Positions 33,468 to 43,513 of a DNA stretch of 64,000 nt are shown piece by piece; position 1 is the first letter of the stretch; the number at the start of each line of letters is the position of its first letter. A program made the translations under genes and the position numbers. The notes below the pieces were generated by a model. The model saw nothing but the letters and a program-made list of their open reading frames with translations. It searched no databases and had not been told where the DNA came from. This stretch comes from Brachionus plicatilis (taxonomy: Eukaryota > Rotifera > Eurotatoria > Ploima > Brachionidae): positions 331,751-395,750 of the forward strand of contig QEOQ01000353.1 in the NCBI GenBank assembly GCA_010279815.1. Direction: 5' to 3'.

Positions 33468-34433
33468 TTTTTTTTTAATTTCAATTAAATTTCAATTTTT
33501 TTTATTATATATATTAAAGCCTATATTTCGACTGGACCTGATGATAGGAACTAATTGACTTTAATGATTTTTGATCTGATATTTTCTTCATACAACAGAC
33601 TTCTACCAAATACATTTGATATATTTTTAAGCTTAAAAAAAATAGCCAATATTTTGTGTTTAACACTTAAAGTCTGATCAATACTGTAAATTTCGAATTT
33701 TAAAATGAATTTTTTTTAAAATTTTTTTTGAATAAAACTCAATCAATCTTACAATTAAAATTTTAATTTCTTTAAAAGCCTCAATATTTTAACAATTCTA
33801 ATTTTGATATGGAAAATATAAAAATTAGATAACTGAACTAGAATCTGATGAAAAAAAATTAAAAATTTATTCAAAGACTTGGCAAAATCATTCCCAAGTC
33901 TTAAAAAAATTATAAAGTCGCTTAAAATTAATACCAGTTCATTTAAATTGTTTCCTAACATATTTTCTAGATATATTTAAGAGTAAAGATCATTGACAAT
34001 AAATGATAAATAAAATATATGAAAAAAGAGGGTAAAATCTTAATTTTTTTGCTTTGAAAATAAAAAATCTTATCTTTTGATTTATCAGTTTTGAAAAAAG
34101 AAGAATTTTCACCATAAAAGGTTTTTTTTATTGACATTTTTCGATTTTCGCATTAGTGTAAATTTTTTAATCTTTCATGAAATTAAATATTAGTACCAGA
34201 AAAAACTTGTACAAAATATGCCAAAAAACGTAACATTACGCATGATTTAAATAAAAAAAATTTTTTTAAAACTTTTGTTAAATTAAAATTGAAACAAAAA
34301 AATTTAAATAATAAAAAATTAAAAATTATCATTAAAATTTGGTTTTTTCCCAAAATTTTTAACAAACATTAAAAAACTATAATAAGCAATTAATAAAAAA
34401 AATAATAAAAAAAATAAATCTCTAATTTAAGCA
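33468..34433. other. Intergenic region
   Basis: A/T-rich sequence between the third tRNA and the LRR gene. No exon or defined repeat is seen. The last bases before the ATG read TCTAATTTAAG then CA, which resembles a 3' splice acceptor. Confidence 0.5.
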
Positions 34434-37400
34434 ATGTTTTCGTCTGAAAAAGAAATTGTTGCATATCATGAAAATTTAGTTTTCAGAGTCGATACAATAC
34501 ACGAGACTAGAAAACTTAATTACAAAAACTATAATGATGAAGAGACGGACAATACAGATCGTAATACAATAATATCGAAAATAAAAGAAATTGAATTATT
34601 TAATTTGGAACGATTTAAATCAAATTCCAAGAGTTATCAATATTGCTATGTAATTCAAAATAAGTTGGCCAAATGCTCCATTACTGGAAAAATAAGAAAA
34701 ACAGCAGTGGCTTTGCTTATTACCAATTTTTTTTTAGAACATTTTATCATCCAAGGAATAAAGTACAATTCTAACTAAAAAAAAATTGTAAATTTTTTGT
34801 TTTTAAAAAGGAGAAATGGCCGCAAAATTAATTTAGGCTATAAATACCAATTTTTAGCCAATTTATTGGATTTAAATACAAATATAGTAAAAGATTTTAG
34901 TCGAAAGGAATTCGTAATGAAAAATTTATCACTTACAGTTGATTATTTATCCGATCTTGATTTTGATTTTATTTCAAATTTCATAGATATGCACAAAATC
35001 GAAAGTTTTAAATTGAGATCAAAATTTTATGAAAATGACAAATATAAACTAGTAGATTTAAAGTGTCATCTTCTTGGCTTTGAACCTTTAAAAAATATTA
35101 CTCGTCTGCAAATTTTACATTTTATTCCAACAATAAACAAAAACATGTTCCATTATCTATTTAATCTCGAAGATTTGATTTTGTCTGGTTGCTTTATTAA
35201 GAAACTCGAAAATGGAGCCTTCAATGGATTGTTTAATTTAAAACAGCTAGATTTAAGCATAAATCATATTGAAGATATAGATAATTTGGCCTTTAAAGAT
35301 TTAAAAAATTTGTGCTCCTTAAAATTTGATATTTACGCTGTTTTAGGTAAAAATTCACGTACACATGGTTCCTTATTTATTACGACTAATAAATGTCTAG
35401 ATAAATATGGAGAAATTAATTATCTAAATACAAATAAAAAATATGATTTTGATTTTGGAGTTTTGAATAAATTTTACAAATTTTTAAGACAAATTGAAAA
35501 ACTTGAGGAAATTTTTGGCGAAAAAGAAAAAATGTTAACAGTAAATGAGTTCGCCAAATTGTCTTCAATTACCGGAGCAGATTTGGGAAAAATTTTGCCA
35601 AAATTTGTTAACTTGAGATTTTTAAATGCACCATATGTAACAGGATTTGAAAATTTCAATTTTAAATATTTGGAATTTTTGATATTGGAACAAACTGGAA
35701 AAGTGCCTACATTTTGTTCAAGTTTTCAAAGATTGAAAGCATTTAAAATTCAAGATGTCACTGATTTTGAGATTGATTGTTTCAAAAATTTGAGTTCACT
35801 TGATTATTTGGACATTCGAGCAGCCAATTCAACTATACTTGACAAGATTACTACAAATGTTTTCAATGGACTGATAGGATCAGACAAAAAGATAAGATAT
35901 TTTTGTATGGGTATTGATATAGTGGATGACCAAATGATTGATTTTAATTCAAAGATGGACTTATTCAACAGTTTGTTCCATCTATCAGAAAATAAAATCG
36001 AGAGACAATTTTCATCATTCAGTCCGAAAAGATCTACCTTTATTGAAATCTTTGACTTTATTGACACTCGTGTTATTATTGCCAATTTTCGACTGATGAA
36101 AGAAATAACATATGAATACAATAACTATCCTGATTTTATTAATGTTATAATTTTTCTAAAAATTTTTCAATTTATTTTAATTTTATTATTAATATTTTTA
36201 GCATGAAAATATAATCAAAAAAACTCGGACATCACTGAATCAAATATATGATTTGAAAAACCCAAAAATTTTCATTGACGAAGTGAGTACAATATTTATA
36301 AAATAAATATTTTTGAGTAAAAATAATTTTTTCTAGAATTTTACTTTTTATTCGGAAATAGTTTTTGATCTTCTAGATGCTGAAATTCAAAGCTTTTTGA
36401 ATTTAATTCTAAATAAAATCATTCAGACAGTAGGCTTTTTTTTTTAAATAATTTTTTATTTAAACCTAAAAATAAAAGCTTGAAGGTGAAATTAAAGAAT
36501 TTTTGCAGATGATTCGAAAGAATTTTATACGAATAAAAAATTTAACAAATCTCATTAAATATTCATTAGAAAAGGCCAACACCATATATTCAAAATATGA
36601 TTATAAATTAGAAGAGGTAATATAACAATGTAATCAATAACATTTAATTTTTGAATTTAGTTTGATTTTTATCATTGTCATCATTTTGAATTTTTTGATT
36701 TTTCAAAAATAAAAAAATATTCATTTGAGATTCTTATTTTGTTAAATAAACGAGTATATTTTTTAAACAGGTAAATTTTCTTAAATAATTTTTTTTAAAT
36801 TTAATTCTCAGATCCATTTGGCTGGTTGTGATTACTTTTTACTTGATCTTTACCAATATTTAACACAAATTATTGATTTAATTGGCGATATTAGTCAAAA
36901 AGGCATAATTTTCGAGTTTAATTGTGAATCAAATAATAAGGTACTATTTTAAGTAAAAATAAATTTTTTAAATTCAAAATTTTTTAATTTAAGTTTGAAT
37001 GCAGGGAACTTTATCGCAAATATTTTTCTTTTAAAGAGCATTTTATACATTTAATAGATCGGTCTTTAAACGAAATTGAATTTGAAATTAAAAATAAAGT
37101 AACATAGAAAAAAAGATCAAATCGTTAAATGTTATAATTAAATTTATAGTTAGTTTTGTTTGCTATTAGAAAAGACTATTTTTCTCAATTATTAGACTTG
37201 ATAGAAAAATCAAACCAAATAATGGAATTCATGGTTGATTCAATTGATCCTTTGCGTATGTTACCATCCAATATCACATTTGGACAAGTAATAAATATTA
37301 ATTTTGAAAAAAAGTTTTATAATTCTTAACTTTAGAAAATACACTCCAAAAATTTTATTAAAAAATTTAAACGAAATTTGAGTATTTTATATGATTCTAC

Positions 37401-37643
37401 TCAAAGAATAGATATATGGAAAATGTTTAAATGGTATAAAAATGAGCCAATTTGCGCATTCAAAATGAGAGTAATTAAATTTAAATAAAAAGAGCAGTAA
37501 TTATTATTTTTATTTATCTAAAGAAAAATCTAATTTGCGAGCCAGTTGAATATTTTTCAAAAGACTTTTTTGGATCAAAATGGGATAGCTTATTTGGGAG
37601 TTTAATTAGAAACGATTTTCGAACTAATTTTTGTTATTTTTAA
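34434..37643 (+). CDS. Leucine-rich-repeat protein, 897 aa, 11 exons, no assigned function
   Basis: Exons: 34434-34762, 34811-36143, 36202-36282, 36337-36429, 36479-36616, 36661-36753, 36812-36940, 36994-37098, 37150-37287, 37336-37470 and 37524-37643. The first intron is phase 2 and the other nine are all phase 0, each about 45-60 nt. The large second exon carries leucine-rich-repeat turns (about 190-310: LKNITRLQILHFI, LFNLEDLILSGCFI, LFNLKQLDLSINHI, LKNLCSLKF). The C-terminal 300 residues are helix-rich, Phe/Ile/Asn/Lys-rich and unassigned. No signal peptide or convincing membrane span is seen, so this is not a typical surface LRR receptor. The run of small phase-0 exons suggests exon duplication or late intron gain. 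It could belong to a lineage-specific family; I do not recognise close relatives. Confidence 0.75.
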
Positions 37644-37762
37644 AAAAAATGCTCTAATTTTTTATTATATGTTTTAACAATGATTTACCTTAGTTAAAAG
37701 TAAAAATTCAATATTTTCCATTTTTAAATTTTTTGAATTTGTATTTCTGTATCGAAAAATAG

Positions 37763-38217
37763 AGGTCCTACTAAAATATTGACCCCCAATTTTTTAAAAT
37801 TTCCTGACCCCCATTTATTTTTCAAAGCAAAAATATTTTTAAAAGTTTTAATTTTTCATTTAGTTGGAATTTTTCTCTTTTTTTTGAAAATCAAACTAGT
37901 TTTTCTCCAAAATTTTTATTTTTTGTGGAAATCGAATATTTTTATATTTTTAAAAACCTGACCCCTAACTGACCCCCATTTTTCTTGAAGAGAATTTAAC
38001 TAGCTTTCTAAAAATGTGCCTAGTTTTCAAAAATATAAAAATATTCAATTTCCACAAAAAATAAAAATTTTGGAGAAAAACTAGTTTGATTTTCAAAAAA
38101 AAGAGAAAAATTCCAACTAAATGAAAAATTAAAACTTTTAAAAATATTTTTGCTTTGAAAAATAAATGGGGGTCAGGAAATTTTAAAAAATTGGGGGTCA
38201 GTATTTTAGTAGGACCC
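37763..38217. mobile_element. Foldback transposon with 200-bp inverted arms and 8-bp TSD
   Basis: The left arm (37763 to about 37965, starting AGGTCCTACTAAAATATTGA) is repeated almost perfectly as the reverse complement in the right arm (about 38020-38217, ending TCAGTATTTTAGTAGGACCC). The 455-bp element is flanked by identical AAAAATAG at 37755-37762 and 38218-38225. Internal GACCCCC blocks recur. The two arms give near-identical open frames in opposite strands, which are translations of the arms and not genes. The 8-bp duplication suggests a hAT-like origin; the near identity of the arms suggests a recent event. A diverged copy is at about 61890-62062. Confidence 0.9.
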
Positions 38218-38225
38218 AAAAATAG

Positions 38226-40289
38226 AAATTAAAAATTAAGAAATAAATAAAAAAAATATATAAAAAATTTGATTTAACCATTTAAAAAAAATTAATAAAA
38301 ATTTTTAAAAAAAAAGTCTTCTAAAAATATACAATTAGAAATTTTCCAAACGAGAATGGAAAAAAATTGCTTTTCTAGCTAAGACTTGAATTTGATGTTG
38401 ACTCTTAGTGGATAATCTTAACTTTAGCTTCTTCAATTCAAGAAAAATAGGCTACTTTGGTCATCCGAAAGCTAGAACCATGCAAAAAATTGAAGAGCTA
38501 GATGGTATTCCTCATGCAGCATTTTTCTGTATTTTTTTATTTCGGATCATCTTTTTTACTCAATAGTTTACTTTTTGAAAAGGTAGTTTTTTTAGATTTA
38601 AAGCCATGAATGGTACAGGAAAGGAATCAAGTTGTTTGTCTAATTTTCAATTTTTTTTCACCATTTTAGTTTATCTATCTTTTTTTATCTTCAATTTAAA
38701 TTGACAAAAAATTATACATTCAAATTAAATATTTTAAATTTTTTTCTTAAAAATAAGAAAAAATGATAACGAAATTCTTTTTTTGATGACCAAATTTTTA
38801 AATTATTGCATAATTTTTTAAATTTTAAATTAAATAAAAACTTATTAACATTTTCGAATGATAGTGTAATCAGGTTGGTAATTTTTTTGTTTAATCAACT
38901 GATAACATAATCGGATAGACCCAAAAAAACATTTAATAAAAAAATCCTCTCATTTTTGAATTTAATTTACCACTAAGTGGAAAATTTTGTACCAGAAAGC
39001 CAATGTTAATTTTTTTCATTTTGAGAAGAAGCCTATTGCAATACATTACTGAAATGAAAAATCAAAAAATTAAAAAAATTTAAATTTATCAAATCTGTCA
39101 TAATTATTAAAAAATTTAATTGATTTGCTGTTACCTTTTTATTAAAAATAGAGTAAAAATTTTAAAATATGATTGAGCATAAATTCTTAAAAATTACTTA
39201 TATATTTTAGAAAATTTATGAAATTTGTGGAAATAAAGCTGATTTTTTAATTTACCAACTGACACAATTAACAGCATAAATTAAAGTAGATTTTTCTAAT
39301 TTTTGTTCTGTTTTTTTATTATTTATTATTTTTTTACCAAAATTTCTAGCAAAATCATCAATTTTTCTAAATAAAAAATTAAAATTTCTGAATTTTGATT
39401 AACTTAATTTATTTAAAAAAATTCACTTAGAAAATTTAAAAAAAAATTGTGTAGAATTTTCTTTAAAAAAACAAATGTTCCTCAAGTTTTTAAATTCAGG
39501 GCAGAACCAAAAGTTTGCTCAAAAAAACCACTTGAAAAAAAAAATCTTAAAAATTTTATTTTTTTTAATTTTTTTAGAATTCAAATTTAGAATTTACAAA
39601 CGATTATGATAATTGAACGACATATTTTGATCATCTAACAAACAAAAAAGAGAATAATTGAATCATTAACAATGCATTTAGAAGAAATTAATTTACAGTT
39701 ATTTACTTAGAATGCTATTGTGAGCTATTTTATAGAAATTATTCTAAGTGAGTGAAAATCTGTCGAACAAAACAATACCTTTGAGCAAAAAAAATAAAAA
39801 ATTATAATTTTTATTTTCCAGAAATTAAAACTGCATAAATCAAAAAAAACCAAAAAAAAAATAGAGATATTTGTTCTAGATAGTCAAATAGTTTAAGGCC
39901 TCATCGACAAGGAAATGGTGACATTTAGATGAAGAGTTGACGAGTTTTGGCCAAATGAGATAACGAGCATCTAATCCTCGCTGGCCCTAAAACTACCATT
40001 CGCCTATTTTGCAAATTTTTTAATAGATTAATTAGAAAAAAAAACTCAAACCATACCAAAGAGCATAGTTAATCCATGTCCAAATACATTCATTAGCCAC
40101 GACTATGTCAATGACCAACACAACTGAATCTAGCTGACCCATTCAATATTTACAAGCACATATTTTCTCTCTGTATTTTCTTATTGATTTATTATAATTA
40201 AAATAAAAATAAAAAAAAAAAGATTATAATTTTATTTTAAATTGACTATTTAGGTTGTTTAGCTAGTTTTTTTCTGGTCAATTTTTAGA
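38226..40289. other. Intergenic region upstream of GIPC
   Basis: Mostly A/T-rich. A short coding-like trace at about 38410-38560 reads SRKIGYFGHPKARTMQKI, EELDGIPHAAFF and is too short to call. About 39890-40160 is less A/T-biased and may be promoter or 5' UTR of GIPC. The sequence TTTTTCTGGTCAATTTTTAG ends 1 nt before the GIPC ATG. Confidence 0.45.
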
Positions 40290-41401
40290 ATGCCATTTGT
40301 GTCGAAAAAAAAGTCCAAAGACGAGCACACTGGCTTGACAGAGAGCACCATGAGCAAAACCAGTCCGGAAAAAAAGAAACCAAGCGACGAGCCCTCAAAG
40401 CCCAAGCTGGTATTTCACTGCCAATTGGCGCACGGCAGCCCCACCGGCCTCATCAGCGGCTTCTCTAATGTCAAAGAGCTCTACTCCAAAATTGCCGAAT
40501 GCTATGATATCCAAGCAAATGAAGTAACAACAATCAAAATTAAGAGCCAAAAAAATGAAAAAATTTTTTTTTTTTTCTAGATTTTATTCTGCACTTTGAA
40601 TACTCATAAAGTTGATATGAATAAGTTGCTAGGTGGTCAAATCGGTTTGGAGGACTTTATATTCGCTCATCTAAAAGGCAGTGTGAAAACAATTGAGGTG
40701 TTCAAGAGCGAAGCGGCTCTGGGACTTACCATCACAGACAATGGTGCTGGATACGCGTTCATTAAAAGAATCAAGGAAGGAAGTATTATAGATAAATTGA
40801 GCGATCAGATTAGAGTGGGAGATCACATCGAAAAGATAAATGACCAAGATCTGATCGGCTCGAGGCACTTTGAAGTTGCCAAAATGCTCAAGGACATTCC
40901 GGTAGGCTCCACGTTCACTCTCAAATTGGTCGAGCCGACCAGAGAAGGATTTTGTAACTACCACAAAAATAAAATTTTTTTTTTTTCAACTTTTTTTTCA
41001 AGTGAATATTGGAGCCAGAAATTCCAAACAGGTTCAGAAATCTGTTTCCAATGGCAAGCAGACTATGCGCATGAAGTCCGGAAAAGTTGAAGAAAGAGTT
41101 GGATAATTTAGTGAAAAAAAAAAATGAATTTTTATTTAAAATTTTATTTAAGGACGAGTTTGTTGATTTGGCTGTGGCCAAGATAAATAGTTTGTTGGAA
41201 ACATTTATGGGTATACATGACTCGGATTTGGCCCAGACCATTTGGGAACTGGGTCGGGACTACAAAAATCCTCATGAGTTCATCGAAGCCATTTCAAAGT
41301 CGGAGATATGCGATTTTGGTTTTAGTGAAGATTTTGTGTTTGATCTTTGGGGTGCTATTAGTGACGCCCGAGATGGACGTCTCCGAGCGCTCGCTCAATA
41401 A
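40290..41401 (+). CDS. GIPC: GIPC PDZ-domain adaptor, 316 aa, four exons
   Basis: Exons: 40290-40523, 40581-40953, 41003-41097 and 41153-41401, in phase. After a Lys/Ser/Glu-rich N-terminus come [19 protein letters not shown] and [19 protein letters not shown] (GIPC homology 1), the PDZ domain (about 110-195, with [21 protein letters not shown]), and the C-terminal GH2 region (about 235-310, [15 protein letters not shown] to [11 protein letters not shown]). GIPC links cargo receptors carrying C-terminal PDZ ligands to myosin VI on endocytic vesicles. The length is near the 312-333 aa of vertebrate proteins. The linker between PDZ and GH2 (exon 3) is diverged. Intron 3 has the donor AGA|GTTGGA. 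Confidence 0.95.
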
Positions 41402-42169
41402 TGCTGTTGTGCTGCACATTTTTTAGAATGCTTAAATTATTTGTCTGACGAAACCGAGTAAAAATATCAAGAACCCAAATCACATTTAAACTAAATTGGC
41501 ATTTGATTAATTAATTGTAAATTAAATTTATTTTAGTTTATATGTTGTATTTTTTTCCCTATTTTAAATTATTATATAATGTTGAATAAACAAATATTCA
41601 CACAAAAACATGCTTGTCTATTTCTTTTTAGTGATAAAATCAAATATTAATTATCATGCTTTATTAACTTTCATTTAATAAATTTACTAAGTTTAATTTA
41701 AAAATAAATGAATTAATAATGCTTGGAGATCGATGATCATTAATTAGTTTAAAATTTGTTTAACTTTCATAACTTGGTCTAAGATTTTTTCGAATTATTT
41801 TAAAAAAAAATTTTTTATTTTTATATTAATTTAAATAAATGAAGTGTAACATCGTTATCAAGAGGCTTTTATGTACGAAAAAAAAATTAATTTTAAAAAG
41901 AAATTAATTTTGGAGTTAATAACTCAAGAAAATTTAGTAATAACTCACTACTGTGTCTAGAATGAATTAAACGAATGGATGATTGAAAATTTTTTTTCAT
42001 ATAAAAACTTTTTAATTTATTTATTTTTCTAATATATTACTTTTCAAAATTATTTAATCTTCTTTAAAAAAAAATAATGAAATTTATTACTTCTCGTTCA
42101 AATTTTAAATTCATCATCAAGGAACATCACTCTCTTTTCTGACTTCTTCATTGCATTAAAATTTTGTCA
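41402..42169. other. GIPC 3' flank and intergenic DNA
   Basis: A/T-rich sequence with an ATAAA-type signal near 41584 (GTTGAATAAACAAATATT), probably the GIPC 3' end. No exon or RNA gene is seen. Confidence 0.45.
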
Positions 42170-42177
42170 ATTAATTT

Positions 42178-42512
42178 GGCATCTTGAAGTTGAAGATCAA
42201 TTCAAAATATCATTCCAATACAAAGAGTTTATTTTTAGATATTAAAATAAAAATTTAAATTTATTTAAATAATTTTAATGTACAGTACAATGTAAAACTT
42301 ACTTGTACATTTCTTTTCCTCGACTCTTCTTCAACTTTTCTTTCCCCACTGGAATAGTTGAAGAAGAGTCGAGGAAAGGAAGAGTCGAAGAACAAAATGC
42401 GTACAAGTTAGTTTTAAATTAAAATTATTTCAATTAATTCAAAGATTAATTTTAATATCAAATGATAAACTCTTTGAATTGAAATGATATATTGAATTAA
42501 CTTCAAGATGCC
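42178..42512. mobile_element. MITE with 8-bp target duplication ATTAATTT
   Basis: The left end GGCATCTTGAAGTTGAAGAT is the inverted counterpart of the right end (reverse complement GGCATCTTGAAGTTAATTCA). The 335-bp element is flanked by identical ATTAATTT at 42170-42177 and 42513-42520. An inner palindrome TTCCTCGACTCTTCTTCAAC / GTTGAAGAAGAGTCGAGGAA lies at about 42316-42378. There is no coding capacity. The GGC start and 8-bp duplication parallel the GGCAAATTGAAG family. Confidence 0.85.
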
Positions 42513-42626
42513 ATTAATTTAAGTTATATTTAGATACTTCATTTAAACTCTTTATTTTCGAATTTAAAACGATTTGGATACAATTTAAATATCCCATCGT
42601 TAATATTGTTACTTATCTTTAAAGAC

Positions 42627-42979
42627 GGTTTTGTGAAGTTCAGTACAAAAGAACAGAACAAAGTTAAAAAAAATTAAATAACTTTTTTTCTAAAAGTTTA
42701 AAACTAATTCTGTGAATGCAGCATGATGCAACATTCAAAGTTGCATCAACTATAAAAGTCTGCTAATGATGTGCAAAATCTCTGCAAAATGCACTCCGCT
42801 CGATAATATTGAAATATAATTTCTGCTAAACTCTGCAAATTTAGCAGACCTTGATATTTGATGCAACTTTGAATGTTGCACCATGCTGCATTTACAGAAT
42901 TAGTTTTAAACTTTTAGAAAAAAAGTTATTTAATTTTTTTCTGTTCTTTTTATCATTTTATACTGAATTTCACAAACCC
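42627..42979. mobile_element. GGTTTTGTGAAGTTCAG MITE, copy 1
   Basis: The inverted termini are GGTTTTGTGAAGTTCAGTA and, reverse-complemented from the right end, GGGTTTGTGAAATTCAGTA. The flanks TTTAAAGAC at 42618-42626 and 42980-42988 are identical, a 9-bp target duplication. The inner arms include TGCAACATTCAAAGTTGCAT and its mirror. A second copy at 54931-55273 is about 90% identical. The family could be Mutator-like on duplication length; no transposase is present. Confidence 0.88.
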
Positions 42980-43141
42980 TTTAAAGACTTGAATCAAAAA
43001 TATATTGACCACCTCAAAAGATTTTTGTTAATTTTTTTCATTTATTTATTAGAAATAAATGCAATTAATAATAAGAAAAAGAAAATTTAATTTTTCAAAG
43101 TTGATCAGCTTTAACTAATACTAGTTAATTTTTTGGAAATA

Positions 43142-43254
43142 ACAAATATGAATATCAAAATTACAGTATATGAATTACAAATATGAATATCAAAATTACA
43201 GTATATGAATTACAAATATGAATATCAAAATTACAGTATTATTATTATTATTAT
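43142..43254. repeat. 35-bp tandem repeat followed by (TTA)n
   Basis: Three near-identical copies of a 35-bp unit (ACAAATATGAATATCAAAAT plus TACAGTATATGAATT) start at 43142, 43177 and 43212. They run into a TATTATTATTATTATTAT microsatellite ending near 43254. Confidence 0.85.
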
Positions 43255-43263
43255 AAAAAAGCT

Positions 43264-43299
43264 TAGAGTTGTTTAAAAGTCATAAGTCTCAAGTCAAGT
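43264..43299. mobile_element. Terminus of a TAGAGTTGTTTAAAAGTC element, cut by the gap
   Basis: TAGAGTTGTTTAAAAGTCAT followed by AAGTCTCAAGTCAAGT matches the inverted terminus of the element at 57757-57999 (reverse complement of its right end). The sequence breaks into N at 43300. The AAGTC-type internal repetition of this family is a plausible cause of the assembly gap. Confidence 0.65.
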
Positions 43300-43513
43300 N
43301 NNNNNNNNNNNNNNNNNNNNNNNNNNNNNNNNNNNNNNNNNNNNNNNNNNNNNNNNNNNNNNNNNNNNNNNNNNNNNNNNNNNNNNNNNNNNNNNNNNNN
43401 NNNNNNNNNNNNNNNNNNNNNNNNNNNNNNNNNNNNNNNNNNNNNNNNNNNNNNNNNNNNNNNNNNNNNNNNNNNNNNNNNNNNNNNNNNNNNNNNNNNN
43501 NNNNNNNNNNNNN
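43300..43513. other. Assembly gap
   Basis: 214 undetermined bases, beginning inside a transposable element terminus. Confidence 0.99.

Noticed and set aside
34710..34739. Possible very short intron GTGGCT...TTTTAG in LRR exon 1
   Set aside because: Only about 30 nt, shorter than any other intron in the window, and the frame is open through it.
37779..38219. Two near-identical 60-84 codon open frames on opposite strands
   Set aside because: Both are the two arms of one inverted repeat translated; the arms carry transposon ends, not a gene.
38410..38600. Coding-like trace SRKIGYFGHPKARTMQKI / EELDGIPHAAFF on the plus strand
   Set aside because: Plausible codons over about 35 residues, but no start, clear splice sites or family, and it dissolves into Phe/Ile-rich low-complexity sequence.
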